Shown: positions 11,170-22,454, counted from the first letter of the stretch. The stretch is 64,000 bases of DNA from Chloranthus sessilifolius (GCA_021018995.1 CM037592.1:74403301-74467300), one strand, 5' to 3'. The notes: generated by a model from the sequence alone, not told the origin. A program made the numbers and translations.

Positions 11170-11727
11170 TGCGATGGGACTGGCCGGTTGCTGTGGTGGT
11201 GTCGCAATGGGACATGAGAGAGTTTCCTCTCATTTATTTTTGCTGTAGCGGGACCTGATAGTCGCCGGTGTGATGGGATGTCTGGATCGCTTGATGAGAT
11301 GTCTATGATGGGACTTGATAGTTGATGGGTGCGATGGGACGTCGGAGAAATTCCTTTTTTCTTCTGTCAATGAGTGCATGTTTCTGTTGCGGTAGAGTTT
11401 GATGACCGTCGCACGATGGGAAGACACCAATCGTCGCAATGGGACATTTGAGAGGTTCGGCTCTTTGCTTTTGGAGATGGGACATTGGTGGAGCCTTCCT
11501 TCTTGTTCGATATGTGAGGTCACGTGGTAAAAATTGGTGGTTATGCGATGGAATGGCTATGTTTATTTTTTTCTTTGGCAGATGATGAGATCGGGCTGTA
11601 ATTGCCTCACAATGGGACTTGTTTTCAGCATTACAACACGTCTGAATTTCGCTGATGGTGCGCCTATGAGTGCATGCTGGGTGTGTGCGAGGGGACATAG
11701 TGGGGTAGTGTCGTGATGGGACTATAT
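11170..11727. repeat. Dispersed GATGGGAC motif cluster (region A)
   Basis: About eleven irregularly spaced GATGGGAC / AATGGGAC variants in 560 bp, mostly preceded by YGC or YGT. The same octamer occurs just inside the LTR, after the ACTGGCGAT primer site of copies B and C (minus strand). Region B keeps the cluster at 21088-21645. Confidence 0.7.
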
Positions 11728-11879
11728 GGGGGGTGATTTTTTCCTTCAAGTATAATCCTCGGGGCGAAAGTAATTGCGTAGTGGATTGTGTTATAGTTTC
11801 TAGTGTTTCATTATGGTGGGGATAGGAAATTTCAATTTTATACAAGTTTATTTTGTTTAAGGTTTTCATTGAGGGCGCA

Positions 11880-12312
11880 TGTTTTTTTCGTCCAAAGTAC
11901 GTGTCGTGTTTGAGGAGTGCGTTATGGCTGGCGAATTATGCGCTCTAGTCTGGGTGCTTAAATCATTTATGAGCACGGGAGGGTGCGCATGTTTGAAGGA
12001 TTGGCGTGTCGAATGCGCGCGTATACAGTGGCATATAATCTAATAACGTGCAAGGTGAAGTGCCCGCAATCGAAGCGTCGTCGAGCTCGTAAGGCAAAGG
12101 TGTTTGGGTGACTCTTGGGATCCCGTGCGGTGGTGTGAGCACGTGAAGTATATTGCATGAGGGGTCCTCGATGCATTTTTGGTTTGTCGCTTGTTCGTGC
12201 TGGCAGAAAATGAGTTGCGCGTGTTATATGTGACACTTAATCTGGAATGTGTGCGGTTGTGTCAGCGTTGAATTGGATTATGTGTTGTGTTTTTGGCGCT
12301 AAATTAGGCCAG
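11880..12312 (+). promoter_or_regulatory. GCGC/AATT module upstream of antisense TATA box (region A)
   Basis: Contains GGCGAATTATGCGCTC, GAGTTGCGCGTGTT, TTGAATTGGATTATGTG and GCGCTAAATTAGG, closely related to the LTR cluster at 9150-9620. Here it lies upstream of a + strand TATA box, antisense to the element. The region B equivalent is 21790-22232. Confidence 0.45.
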
Positions 12313-12315
12313 CGC

Positions 12316-12327
12316 CTATATATATCC
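12316..12327 (+). promoter_or_regulatory. Antisense TATA box (region A)
   Basis: CTATATATATCC, followed by a pyrimidine-rich CTTCCTTCATTTTTC tract, as in plant core promoters. It is identical at 22233-22244 in region B. Confidence 0.5.
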
Positions 12328-12537
12328 AAGCTTCCTTCATTTTTCTTCATTCCTTCCTAGAGCGTCCTGATTTTGAGGTCTTGGCGATATTTTTGGATCT
12401 TCCATTCTACGGCATTTCACGTGTTTTACGTCCTAAAGTGATCATGAATGGTGGTGTAATCAGAGTTGTCGCTGTGGCTTGGGGGGTATTGGGATTAAGG
12501 TGCGATGTACATCCTTCTTTATTGTTAGGAAGTGAAG

Positions 12538-12696
12538 ATGGCGGGAGGGAAGTCTTCTAAATGGATGGAAAAGGCGTTACCCAACCAATCCTCCCCTCTT
12601 TATGTTGCCTTTGATTGGACGTTCCACGCATCGCGTTTTGGGTTTGTGTCTATTTTGGGTTCCGTGTTTATTTTAAGTGATATGTTCAAGTCTTAG
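12538..12696 (+). CDS. Short antisense ORF, 52 aa, unknown function (region A)
   Basis: Starts MAGGKSSKWMEKALPNQSS. It lies about 210 bp downstream of the TATA box at 12316 and upstream of an AATAAA at 12761-12766, so promoter, ORF and poly(A) signal are in order on the strand opposite to gag. The region B copy (22455-22595) shares the first ~37 residues apart from a few substitutions and a 3-bp, frame-preserving length difference; after that a 1-bp indel shifts the frame. I do not recognise the protein. Tat-lineage elements are known to carry antisense ORFs between pol and the 3' LTR; this could be the remnant of such an ORF or a captured host exon. Coding status is uncertain. Confidence 0.35.
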   Translation: MAGGKSSKWMEKALPNQSSPLYVAFDWTFHASRFGFVSILGSVFILSDMFKS

Positions 12697-14074
12697 GTCT
12701 TCGTTTTGGGTTGTATATTCAGGAGGTATGCCTCCAGTGATAGCTGTAAACTCTGTCATAAATAAAATGGAATTTTATTTATTGTGTTCGTTTTATATAC
12801 ATTTATTCACGTTTATTGTTGTATGTTTCTTATTTGTCTTGTTTTGGATGTTTTTGGTCCCATCGCAGAAAAGTAAGGAACAACCTGAAAATTAAAAAAA
12901 ATGCCCCAGTTTTGGGTGTCGATCTCGTGACCTAAGTATCGCTACCAAGGTGCTAGCGCTCTTAAAAAAATGCCCCAGTGTCAAGTGATGGCGAGACTTT
13001 TATCAGCCTCATAGATGTCCTGAAGTGTTTTGGTAATGGTCCCATGTTGGGAAGTAGTTTGAATATTTCGGCCGCGTGTCAGGCTCAATTTTGTAAGTGT
13101 TGAACGATCATCATGTATCGTAGCTTTTAGCAGGATTGAGGTGAATGGTAGGTAACAGGTGAATGCATCGCTTATCATTCAAAAGTTTTTTATTGTACTC
13201 TGCAAGAGATTTTGAAAGTCGTTTGACTCATTGTCCGAAGAGAAAATAAAGGGTGAAGAAGTGATGAGGTTTATTGATCTGAGGGTAGCTTCTTATTTAA
13301 CCGATTTCGAAATAGTAGTCAACTACTTTCTTCTCGGGTGGGTAATGCGATGTAATAATTGAGCTCTCCGTCATGGTTCAGCACCATCAAATCATAAAAT
13401 TCTATGGTTAGCAGGAGTTTTATCCTCCTCCGCCACCATACGATGATATCTAGTAGAGTAAAGAAGTCAGGGATGCCCTCACGGCTTGCTTATACTTTCC
13501 TATTAAAGCTATCAGGAATGCCCTCACAATTAGCTTATGCTTCCATGAATTCAGTGACTGCACATTAGTCATATTACTCTCGCTCGGTTGTGCTTTTTTT
13601 TCTGTATATTTTTTTTTAACAACCTGCTAACACAAGAATTATGAGGTTTGATGGAACCTTGCACTTTCATTTTTTCTTCTCTAACATTGACTCCAACGGC
13701 TGAAGAGGGTGTAAGATGGAACCTTCATGTGGGGCAGTTTTGTCTTCCCTTGTTTTGTTTAATGTGTATTTTGGGTTTATTGTGAGTTTGTTTTAATGTT
13801 TCGTTTGTAATTTTTGGAGGAGGTTTGGTATCGAGAGTTTGATGTTGCAGTATTATCGCCGGTTGGTGTTCTGTGAAAGTTTTGATTGTGAGGTCTACGA
13901 AAATCTGGATCTGATGGTTAGAATCTGTCTTAGTTATGATGTCGATTTTGTGTTGTGGTGAAATTCGAGAATTCAGTAATATGTCTATTTGGATGTTAAT
14001 TGGGGTAGCAAGATTTAAGTTTGGTTTGATTTCAAGAGTGGGAGTGATGATTGGCTCCTTGATAGGTTTGATGG

Positions 14075-14722
14075 CTAGCTCAAAGGTGATGTAGTTGGCA
14101 TTGTAGGGATAGGTTTGATTTTAGTGACAGGTTTGTGTTCGATAATAGGCTCGAGTTTGACGACAAGTTCAGGTTCGACAATGGGTTTGGTTTTGATGAC
14201 GGGTTCACATTTGATGGTGGGTTTGAGCCTGTGGATGGGTGCAAGCTCGATGATAGGTTCGGGTCTAGGTTCAACGATTAATTTAAATTCAATGATAGGT
14301 TTGGTTTTGTGTCTGATGACAGGTTCAAGTTTGATCATCGGTTTAGGTACGGTGATAAGTTCATGTTCGAGGATAGGTTTAGATTCACCGATAGTTTGAG
14401 GTTTGATGTTTGGTTTGTATTCGATGATCAGTTTAGGTTTGACGATAGGTTCAAGTTTGATGACGGGTTCAGATCCAATGATAGGTTTAGGTTCGGTGAC
14501 AAGTTTAGGTTTGATGGCAGGTTTAGGTTTGGTGACAAGTTTAGGTTTGATGACAAGTTTAGGTTTGATGGTAGGTTTAGATTTGAGGTTCAGTTTCGTA
14601 TTTGATGGAATGGTAAGTTCGATAATGGGTCCTAGTTCTAGTGTTGAGGGGATGATAAGTTTGGTGGAGAGTTCTGTAGGGGTTGATTCATGAGTTGGTC
14701 CTGAAATTGGCCCAACGAGCAA
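14075..14722 (-). CDS. Lys-Pro hexapeptide-repeat frame, gag-only Tat element (region A)
   Basis: A 215-codon minus-strand frame built from degenerate six-residue units of the kind (E/V)(P)KP(K)(L/I/P), for example IKPKLVTKPKPAIKPKLVTE, encoded by an ~18-bp DNA minisatellite. It lies on the gag strand downstream of gag. Region B keeps a 205-codon version at 30587-31204. The protein would be highly basic, extended and low in complexity. Caution: an 18-bp repeat without stop codons stays open in several frames, and the opposite strand is also open here, so length alone does not prove coding. It might be a gag C-terminal extension or noncoding. Confidence 0.4.
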   Translation of the reverse strand: MLVGPISGPTHESTPTELSTKLIIPSTLELGPIIELTIPSNTKLNLKSKPTIKPKLVIKPKLVTKPKPAIKPKLVTEPKPIIGSEPVIKLEPIVKPKLIIEYKPNIKPQTIGESKPILEHELITVPKPMIKLEPVIRHKTKPIIEFKLIVEPRPEPIIELAPIHRLKPTIKCEPVIKTKPIVEPELVVKLEPIIEHKPVTKIKPIPTMPTTSPLS

Positions 14723-15257
14723 TTTTAGAGTAGGTGGCTAGGAGGTCTGTTTGGCGACAGAGCCAGATTCGGGGTTTCATTTTGAAGTTGGAGAGGTGAC
14801 AAGTTCGGTAGTGAGTTTAGGTTTTGAAATGGGTTTTGGTTCGAGAGCTGGTTCTGAGGTTGGTGGGGTAAATTGTTTATTGTTGAGTTCAAGTTTTATA
14901 GCAGGTGTAGGAACTGATTCAGGGACTAGTTTTTAGATTGATAGGGCAATGTGTTTGATTATGTGTTTGAGTTTGGGGGTTAGCTTCAGAATTGGTTTGA
15001 TTAGGGGTTTTGATTGGATTACGAGTTAATGTTTAGAGTTTAGTTTGTGATTGGCTTAAGGGTTGATTGATTCAAAAATTACTTCTAGAATCAGCACGTG
15101 AGCCTATTTAAGGGTAGCTTGTGTCATTAGTTTAGGCATCTATTCAAGAGGTGTAGGGGTTGATTCGTTTGTTAGTAGGTTGTCGTATTCAAGGGTAGGT
15201 TGAGTTGGTTTGAGGGTTAATTTGTTGACCATAACGGTCGACTGGATTGCTTCGGAA

Positions 15258-15840
15258 TCATGTTTGGTGATTTTGGCAGTAGGTTAGATAAGTGCGTTGA
15301 GCTTGGTGATGAGTTTGGTGATAGACTGGGTTAGTATGGGGGTGGAGTCGGTGATAGGTTATCTTGGTGATCTTGGTGACTAGTTCAGTGCGAAAGGCGA
15401 TTTTGTGTTTATTTGTGTATGGGACAAGATTAGTTGGTCGTGAATGGATGATATGGACATGGTCTGAAGGGGGTTCAATCCTTCGGATCAGGCTAGCTGG
15501 GTGAAATGGGGCAGGAGTGAGTGTGTGTACGGTAACGTATGTGGGTTGAGGGCTTGGTGGAGTTTGTTCAAGCAAAGGGTTGTAGCAGGTGATGTTAGTT
15601 TGTGTAGTGTCGAGGAGTTGGTTTTGATCATAGTGTGGGTTTGTGTATTGGTTGTTGTATAAAAGTTGGTAAGGGTGTTGATCTCAGTTTTTGTGTGGTA
15701 ATTGGTTTTGGTCAGGGTATAGGTTTGTGTATAGATCTTGAGCTTGGTCATATGGGTGGTATGGTTGAGAGTTTGTTTGATTTTGTCCTTAGTTTGTGCT
15801 GATTTGTTCGGTCCTTAAAGTCTCGTTTGGAATTTTCACT
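15258..15840 (-). pseudogene. Pro/Thr/Asn-rich region after gag (region A)
   Basis: Overlapping minus-strand frames (15258-15575 and 15488-15751) encode a Pro-, Thr-, Asn- and Gln-rich segment with IRRIEPPSDHVHIIHS, conserved in region B (31910-32466). It probably belonged to the C-terminal part of gag or a linker. Region A has a stop near 15790 where B reads through, and a frameshift between the two frames. Confidence 0.45.
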
Positions 15841-15902
15841 CTAGGGGTTGTCGGAGGAGGGTCCTTCAGATGTCAGAGCAGAGAGGTTAAGGCTCTCGTC
15901 CT

Positions 15903-16460
15903 TTATTTAATGTTGTATGTGCGTTGATAAAGGACAATGGAGTTGGGGTAGTAACTTAGGATGAGAGCACTCCAGAGGGGTTCGAGGGTGTTGATGATCA
16001 CGATTCCTATCGTATCGCATTCTTTTATTTGATTCCCTGTTCAGGCAGCGAGCCTCCTCCAGCAGTTAGTGAATGTCGCGAAGTCTTCGGTGTCTTCTTG
16101 TCTTGTGTGCATCAAGTCAAGGAGACTAATTTCTTCATGAGTGAGGTGTTGGTATTGGTCTAAGAATCTACTGGCTAAGTCTTTGAATGTCTCGATTTCG
16201 GGTAGAGGTAAGGCAGCGAACCAGTCAAGGGCTTCTCCTCCCAGAGACCTCTGCAAGTAGTGAATGAGAAGGCCCAGGTTATTGCATAGGGGTCTACAGT
16301 CATTACGAAATAGGGCCAAGTGGTGTTTCAGATTGCCTGTACCATTGTATTTGTTGAATTTGGGTGGTTTGAACTCGACAGGTACAGTGAAGTCGAGGTC
16401 TCTACAGAATTTGTCGAATCCAAAGGTGTGGCTAGGGTTAGAGCATTCTCTGTTAGCCAT
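15903..16460 (-). pseudogene. gag: gag capsid domain, Tat-type (region A)
   Basis: Minus-strand start at 16460; 139 codons to an in-frame TGA (16041-16043). The protein matches the Ty3/gypsy capsid core (Retrotrans_gag): FNGYNGTGN-like entry as KYNGTGNLKHHLALF, then LQRSLGGEALDWFAALP, FKDLASRFLDQYQH and a terminal CWRRLAA. After the TGA the frame stays open for a further 45 codons with FEPLWSALILSYYP-like sequence in both copies, to TAA at 15903, so the TGA cuts a longer gag. The gag start lies about 670 bp from LTR b. The same TGA exists in region B. Confidence 0.75.
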
Positions 16461-17071
16461 GTAATTGCCTAGAAGTTGAGGGAGGTCGTCTATGTTAATG
16501 GTGGTATCGCCTTTCGAGGTCTCAGGGGAGGGTTATCTTCGGTGATAGTCGTTATAGGGGACGTGAAGGGTACATGTGTTATGTATCGGAGGAGTCGGAG
16601 CATATGGAGAAGTTGACATCCTTTCCTCTTGTTGACTTCTCAAGGTAACTCGTTGTTCATCCCTCAACCTCTACTTTGCTACAACTTTGTATAAACTGGC
16701 GAATGACTATAACAGGGCATCGGCTTCTTTTCCTCCCTTCATCAACTTGTTGGCGGTGTGGTCCACAATTTGGCTAGCCTTTGAGTTTTGTCCGTCGTCA
16801 GTTTCTCTGTTGTTGTTGTTGTGATTTGTGTTTCATGGAGTGAAGGGGTATTTTTTGTTTTCACTGACTGTATTAAATCCGGGCACGACGCTGGGCTGTC
16901 CTGAGAGACGGCCTAACATTATACTTGGGATCGCTAGGAAGGTCCTATGAGGGTGGGTCGTTATCATTAAAATTCAATTTTTTGACGCCCGACATTTTAA
17001 AAAGTTTTTTTTTTTTTAAAGTTGAGTATGTAGTGTGAGTGTGTGCGAAAAAAAAATGAAAAAAGGTAGAA

Positions 17072-17091
17072 AATAATAATAATAATAATAA
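17072..17091. repeat. (AAT)n microsatellite in 5' leader
   Basis: AATAATAATAATAATAATAA next to an A-rich leader. Shorter versions occur at the same place in leader B (about 33676) and are broken up in leader C (36842). Confidence 0.8.
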
Positions 17092-17126
17092 AACTAATTA
17101 AATTGAGGCAATCCTTGAGAAAAGAT

Positions 17127-17143
17127 TCCCCTTACGATCGCCA
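17127..17143 (-). other. Primer binding site, internal region A
   Basis: Minus-strand TGGCGATCGTAAGGGGA, 3 bases inside LTR b. It resembles the TGGCGACTC-GCTGGGGA primer site of Tat/Ogre elements, whose primer is usually given as tRNA-Arg. Confidence 0.6.
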
Positions 17144-17146
17144 GTC

Positions 17147-19986
17147 TGTTAGTATGCCCTTTTTATGGGTTCCTTTCAATCCCAGAAAAGAGTGGCCCAA
17201 TTTGGTCCAAGTGGATTCTGGCTAAGGGCGATGGAGTAATAAATTAGAAAATATTAAATTGTTAAAAGGAAAAGGCAAATCTTAAATGAAGAATAACTGG
17301 ATGAAGCGATCGCCAGCTGTAGATGTTTATCGACGCTGTAACACATCACAGATCAGGCTTTAAGGGGAGCTGGGGCTTGTAGGTTGAACTCCTTTACTGA
17401 ATCGTCGGCCGGCCAACGTCAGCAACTATGGTTGCCTTTAATCTAACTAGTTTAGCCTTCTTACTTCTTCTAGGACTCTAACGAATCTAATCTCCTAGTC
17501 CTATTGGAATTCTAATTGACCTGGTCTCCTAATCCTACTAGGAGTCTAATTGATCTAGTCTCCTAATCCTACTAGGAGTCTAATTTACCTAGTCTCCTAA
17601 TCCTACTAGGAGTCTAATTCAAAAAGTGAGTTGTGGCCCGTTATGCTAAAGATGATCGGCCCCGTTCCCGAGTACCCTCCGTAAGCTCCCTTGGCAAATG
17701 GGTGGGTAAAGATTATTTTGTAAATATTAAATATTTAAAAACTGAATTTAAACTTAGATTCGAGAACTAGGAATCAAAAACCGAGATAGAGAATTAAGAA
17801 TTTAGAACTAGAACGAAGAATTTGAACTAGCATTAAGAACTAGAAAGAAAATCAAAAACTAGAACTAGAACCTAGGAACTAAGAACTAGGAACTAGAAAT
17901 TAAGAACTAGAACTTGGACTAGAACCTAAGAATTAAGAACTAAAACTAGAAAGAGAACTAGAATTTAGAACTAGAACTAGAAACTATAACTAAAATTTAG
18001 AACTAGAATCAAGAACTAGAACTAAAATTTAGAACTAGAATTAAGAACTAGAATTTTCTAAAAGGAAGAAGCTCAGAAGAGAGGATTGTGTAGAGTGGCT
18101 AGGGGGTAGGGGTCTATTTATAGGCTTTTACTAGAAATTCTAGTGTAACTCTAATTCCTAATTCTTCTAAACTAATAAAATAAAGTCCTCAAGCAATAAG
18201 GAAACTAATCCTATTTCTAATAAAGGAAAAAAATCCAATAAAATAGAAAAAGAGACAAATCCTAATTCGATTAAGAGTCTTGAAATTTGTCACTTTTTCT
18301 GCAGCTTTCTAAAATTGACCATAACTTCTTTAATATTTGTCGGAATTGCACATTTTCGGGCTCGTTGGAAAGCTACTTCAATAAGCTTTCAAATGTGACC
18401 AATTTCATATCAATCCGACTTCATTTTATATTTTAAAATAGGGTAAATATAAAAGTGACGGGATTGAAAATTGGGAAAGGTTGGGGAGACCTATTTGGCT
18501 CTAAGCTAGGCGCTTCCACCTTTAATACTACTTCGAGAGTCAAGACTAATGGGCTACTGCCACTAGCTTGACTACCTGGGGCTCTCAGAGAAGAGTCTGT
18601 GATTCTAAAAGTCTAGAAGGCAGCTCGATCCCTTTTGGAGAGCCCCGAAGCGATCCTCGAATTTTCTCAAAGGGAGAAGCTTGAGGGAAAGAAGAATAGA
18701 ATAGTAAATTACTTTTACGGCTAAGGATAATTAAAAATTGAGAATTCGAGGTTGTAAGGATTAGGGATCAAGAACTAAGAACTGAGATCTATAACTTAAG
18801 AATTAAGAACTAGAATTAGAAACTAGAATGAAAATTAAGCATTGGGGTCAAAATTAAGAACTAGAACCTAGAAGTTAAGAACTAGAAATTTGAATTGAGG
18901 ACTAGAAACTAGAAATTAAGAACTAGAAACTGGAACCTAAGAGATTACCTGAAGTCGGGCGCCGAAGAGAGAATCTCGAAATCCCTAAGCTTGAAAGAGA
19001 GGAACTCAAAATTTTGATTATTGAATGTGTGTTGTTTTGTGGGGTAGGGAGATCTATTTATAAGTATTCAGGTAATTACGCGCCCTGTGGGAGGTGCATA
19101 GTAGTCGGTTAAATCCAATTATGTGCCCTATCTGGTGCGCTTAATTGGATTACCCACCATATCCTGGGCGCTTAATCACTCTGAGTCGGTGACTGACTCA
19201 GTGAGTGACCGACTGACTGACTTAGCCTGGTATCCTAGTACCAACATAATTGGAACTAATTGCGCGCTGGTGGTGGAGAGCACAATCAATTGTGCGTGCT
19301 AGTTTGGGCTTGCAATCTAGTCTCAAGGTGACCTCTAGAAGGGTATCGACTAGTTCAAGTTGGAAAAATTACGCGCCAGTGGTGCAGCATGCAATCTGAT
19401 CGCGCGTTCTTGATAGGGCGCGTAATCAAGTCCTAAGAGACCTACAAGGAGAACGGGCCTGGTCCAAGTTGGACCAATTGTGCACCACTAATGGGACGTG
19501 CAATTGAATTATGCACTCTAGACAGGGTGCGTAATTCATGATCTTCCTGGGGTTGAATCAAGTCTGAATCACAGAGCTATTCTTTCAGCCTGTGCTTCGA
19601 TCATATACTATTGTTTTAGTATATGGTCCCATGTTTAGGGTTTTAAAGCCTTCAAAAAGAGTGAGCCCTTTTCGAAAGTCATGGGCAAGGTCAAAGGTTG
19701 ATTGAACAAGTTTGTATACTCTGAGAGGGCAAAATTGAGATGTCTACAATGCGATGCTGATGGCCAGCAAAGGAGGCTCCTGAGGAGCGATGAAGTGAAA
19801 AGGGACAATGTAAGACTACAACTTATAACTATGTAAGGACTAATAACGATAAATTAGAACCACTGATGATAACTATATAAGGACTAATAACGTAAGAGTG
19901 AGCCCCCTTTCGAAAGTCATTGGCATGGTCAAAGGTTGACCGAACAAGTTTGTATACTCCGAGAGGGAAAAATTGGAGTGTCTACA
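17147..19986 (-). mobile_element. Tat-type LTR b (shared between internal regions A and B)
   Basis: Minus-strand head at 19986 follows the polypurine-like tract of region B; the tail at 17147 is followed by the primer site of region A. It therefore serves as 3' LTR of B and 5' LTR of A. It has both TATA boxes (19054 and 18114), both repeat blocks, the hairpin array (17480-17612) and the duplicated head. Confidence 0.85.
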
Positions 19987-21087
19987 GATGCCCCTCTTCG
20001 GCGCGTTCTTGTAGAATAAGAATGCATAGAAGAAGTAGGCACCCCTCTTTCGAGGTGCCTTCTCGTTTCTCTAAAAAATCACAAGTGTGAACTAGGGAGC
20101 TGACATGAAATACTTGACCATCTTATCTATCAGTGCAAGCTAAGGAGGGGCATTCGGGGGCCCATTGGTAATCGTCAATAGGTGTATCCCCAATCGCGGG
20201 TGCAAATGGTATCTTGTCGCATGTCGCAACTTGCTACAAGTGGCAGTCAAACGGGGGAAATTGATGCAATCTAGAGATATATCCTTATCTACGGGTGCAA
20301 GTGGCATCCTGTTGCATGTCGTGACCTGCTACAAGTGGCAGTCAGACAAAGGGGAGAGTGGTCATATCCTGGTCCCCGGGTGTAAGTGTCATCCCGTCGC
20401 ATGTCACGACCTGCTGCAGGTGGTAGTTAAACGAGAGGAAAATGGTGCTAACGTGGTAGCGGTGGGCATCATACGAATGTCTTGAGACAAGGTCAAGTGA
20501 CTAGATAATAAGATATAATGTCATGTAATGGTGAAGGCTTTCACAAGTCATGTCAAACAGGGCGTATCATTGCTCACACCAATGGCAGGTTAGGCATCCT
20601 TTTCCAGTGGACATTTGTAATTTCTCAGAGTTGAGTATGCTCACTGTTTGATTTCCCAAGGGAAAGAATGGATTAGAGTGATGAGAAGTGAATTTTGATA
20701 GATAGTGGGTTTATTTATTTATTTATTTTTTTGTATATATATTTTTTTTAAGTTTGAGATTTTTAACTTAAGATTAATTGGGTGGCAAAACTATAGAAAA
20801 CGTGGCTTCCGAGACGTCGCTGGGCAGATCCACCGGAGCGAGATTTGTGAACTTGACTGTTTGCATGGTTGTCAAGATGACACTTGGTATGCCAGATACT
20901 CCATCTAATCTTCTTGTGAATACTAATGATTGTCTCTTATGGGAGGACTACAGCAATTCACGAGTTAGGAGAGATAGGTTTTGAAAATATTTGACTTAAT
21001 ATTATCTAACTATATTTTACAGAGAATATCGAGTAGAAAGGGGTGTTTTACTTACCTAATTTTTTGTCGGCGGGAGGTCTTGGTATA

Positions 21088-21645
21088 GCTCGTGATGGGA
21101 CTGGTCGGTTGCTGTGGTGGTGTCGCGATGGGACATGAGAGAGTTTTCTCTCCTTTATTTCTGTTGTAGCGGGACCTGATGGTCACCGGTGTGATGGGAT
21201 GTTTGGATCGCTTGATGAGATGTCTACGATGGGACTTGATAGTTGATGGGTGAGATGGGACGTCAGAGAAATTCCTTTCTTCTGTCGGTGAGTGTATGTT
21301 TCTGTTGCGGTAGAGTTTGATGACCATCGAGTGATGGGATGACACCGATTGTCGTGATGGGACATTTGAGAGGTTCGGCTCTTTGCTTTTGGCGATGGGA
21401 CATTGGTGGAGCCTTCCTTCCTGTTCGATATGTGAGGTCATGTGGTGAGAATTGGTGGTTATGAGATGGGATGGCTATGTTTATTTTTTTCTTTGGCAGA
21501 TGATGAGATCGGGCTGTAATTGCGTCACAATGGACTTGCTTTTCAGCATTACGGTGCGTCTAAATTTTGCTGATGGTGCGCCTATGGGTGCATGGTGGGT
21601 GTGTGCGAGAGGACATTGTGGGGTATTGTCGTGATGGGACTATAA
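21088..21645. repeat. Dispersed GATGGGAC motif cluster (region B)
   Basis: Equivalent of 11170-11727. Most motif positions are retained; a few have drifted at the first base. Confidence 0.7.
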
Positions 21646-22232
21646 GGGGGTGATTTTTTCCTTCAAGTATAATCCTCGGGGCGAAAGTAATCGCGTGGTG
21701 GATTGTGTTATAGTTTCTCGTGTTTCATTGTGGTGGGAATAGGATATTTCAATTTTATACAAGTTTGTTTTGTTTAAGGTTTTCATTGAGGGCGCATGTT
21801 TGTTTCAACCAAAGTACGTGTCGTGTTTGAGGAGTGTGTTATGGCTGGCGAATTACGTGCTCTGGTCTGGGTGCTTAAATCAATTACGAGCTCGGGAGGG
21901 TGCGCATGTTTGAAGGATTGGCCTGTCGAATGCGCGCGTATACAGTGGCATATAATCCAATAACGTGCGGGGTGAAGTGCCCGCTATCGAAGCATCGACG
22001 GGCTCGTAAGGCGAAGGTGTCTGGGTGACTCTTGAGATCTTGTGCAGTGATGTGAGCGCGTGATGCATATTGCGTGAGGGGTCCTCGATGCATTTTCAGT
22101 TTGTCGCTTGTTTGTGCTGGCAGAAAATGAGTTGCGCGCGTTATATGTGACGCTTAATCTGGAATGGGCGCGGTTGTGCCAGCGCTTAATTGGATTACGT
22201 GTTGTGTTTCTGGTGCTAAATTAAGCAAGCGC

Positions 22233-22244
22233 CTATATATATCC
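22233..22244 (+). promoter_or_regulatory. Antisense TATA box (region B)
   Basis: CTATATATATCC with upstream GCGCTTAATTGGATTACG (about 22182), closer to the LTR motifs than the region A version is. Confidence 0.5.
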
Positions 22245-22454
22245 GAGCTTCCTTCATTTTTCTTCATTCCTTCCTAGAGCGTCTTGATTTTGAGGTCTTG
22301 GCAATATTTTTGGATCTTCCATTCTACGACATTTCGCGTGTTCTATGTCCTGAAGTGGTCTCGAATGGTGGGGTAATCAGAGTTGTCACTGTGGCTTGGT
22401 GGGTATTGGGATTGAGGTGCGATATACATCCTTCTTTATTGTTAGGAGGTGAAG

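Larger units (their letters stand above)
10079..14074 (-). mobile_element. 3' noncoding part of Tat-type internal region A
   Basis: Matches 20000-23637 plus 30283-30586 of internal region B at high identity. No retroelement pol domain is recognisable on the minus strand. Repetitive motifs (GTGGCATCCCGTCGCATGTC-like, three copies at about 10260-10500), the GATGGGAC cluster and an antisense promoter with a short ORF are its visible content. Near 13711, region A lacks a ~6.6 kb stretch that B carries (23638-30282). Confidence 0.65.

Noticed and set aside
11534-11716. + strand 60-codon frame conserved at 21452-21634
   Set aside because: Same length in both copies, but about nine amino-acid changes without frame-preserving indels, and no promoter context; it fits simple recent duplication.
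11303-11869. 188-codon minus-strand frame
   Set aside because: Not preserved at that length in region B; composition follows the GATGGGAC repeats.
14115-14693. Long + strand frames opposite the Lys-Pro repeat frame (also 30869-31253)
   Set aside because: They arise from the same stop-poor 18-bp repeat read in other frames; the gag-strand frame is the better candidate.
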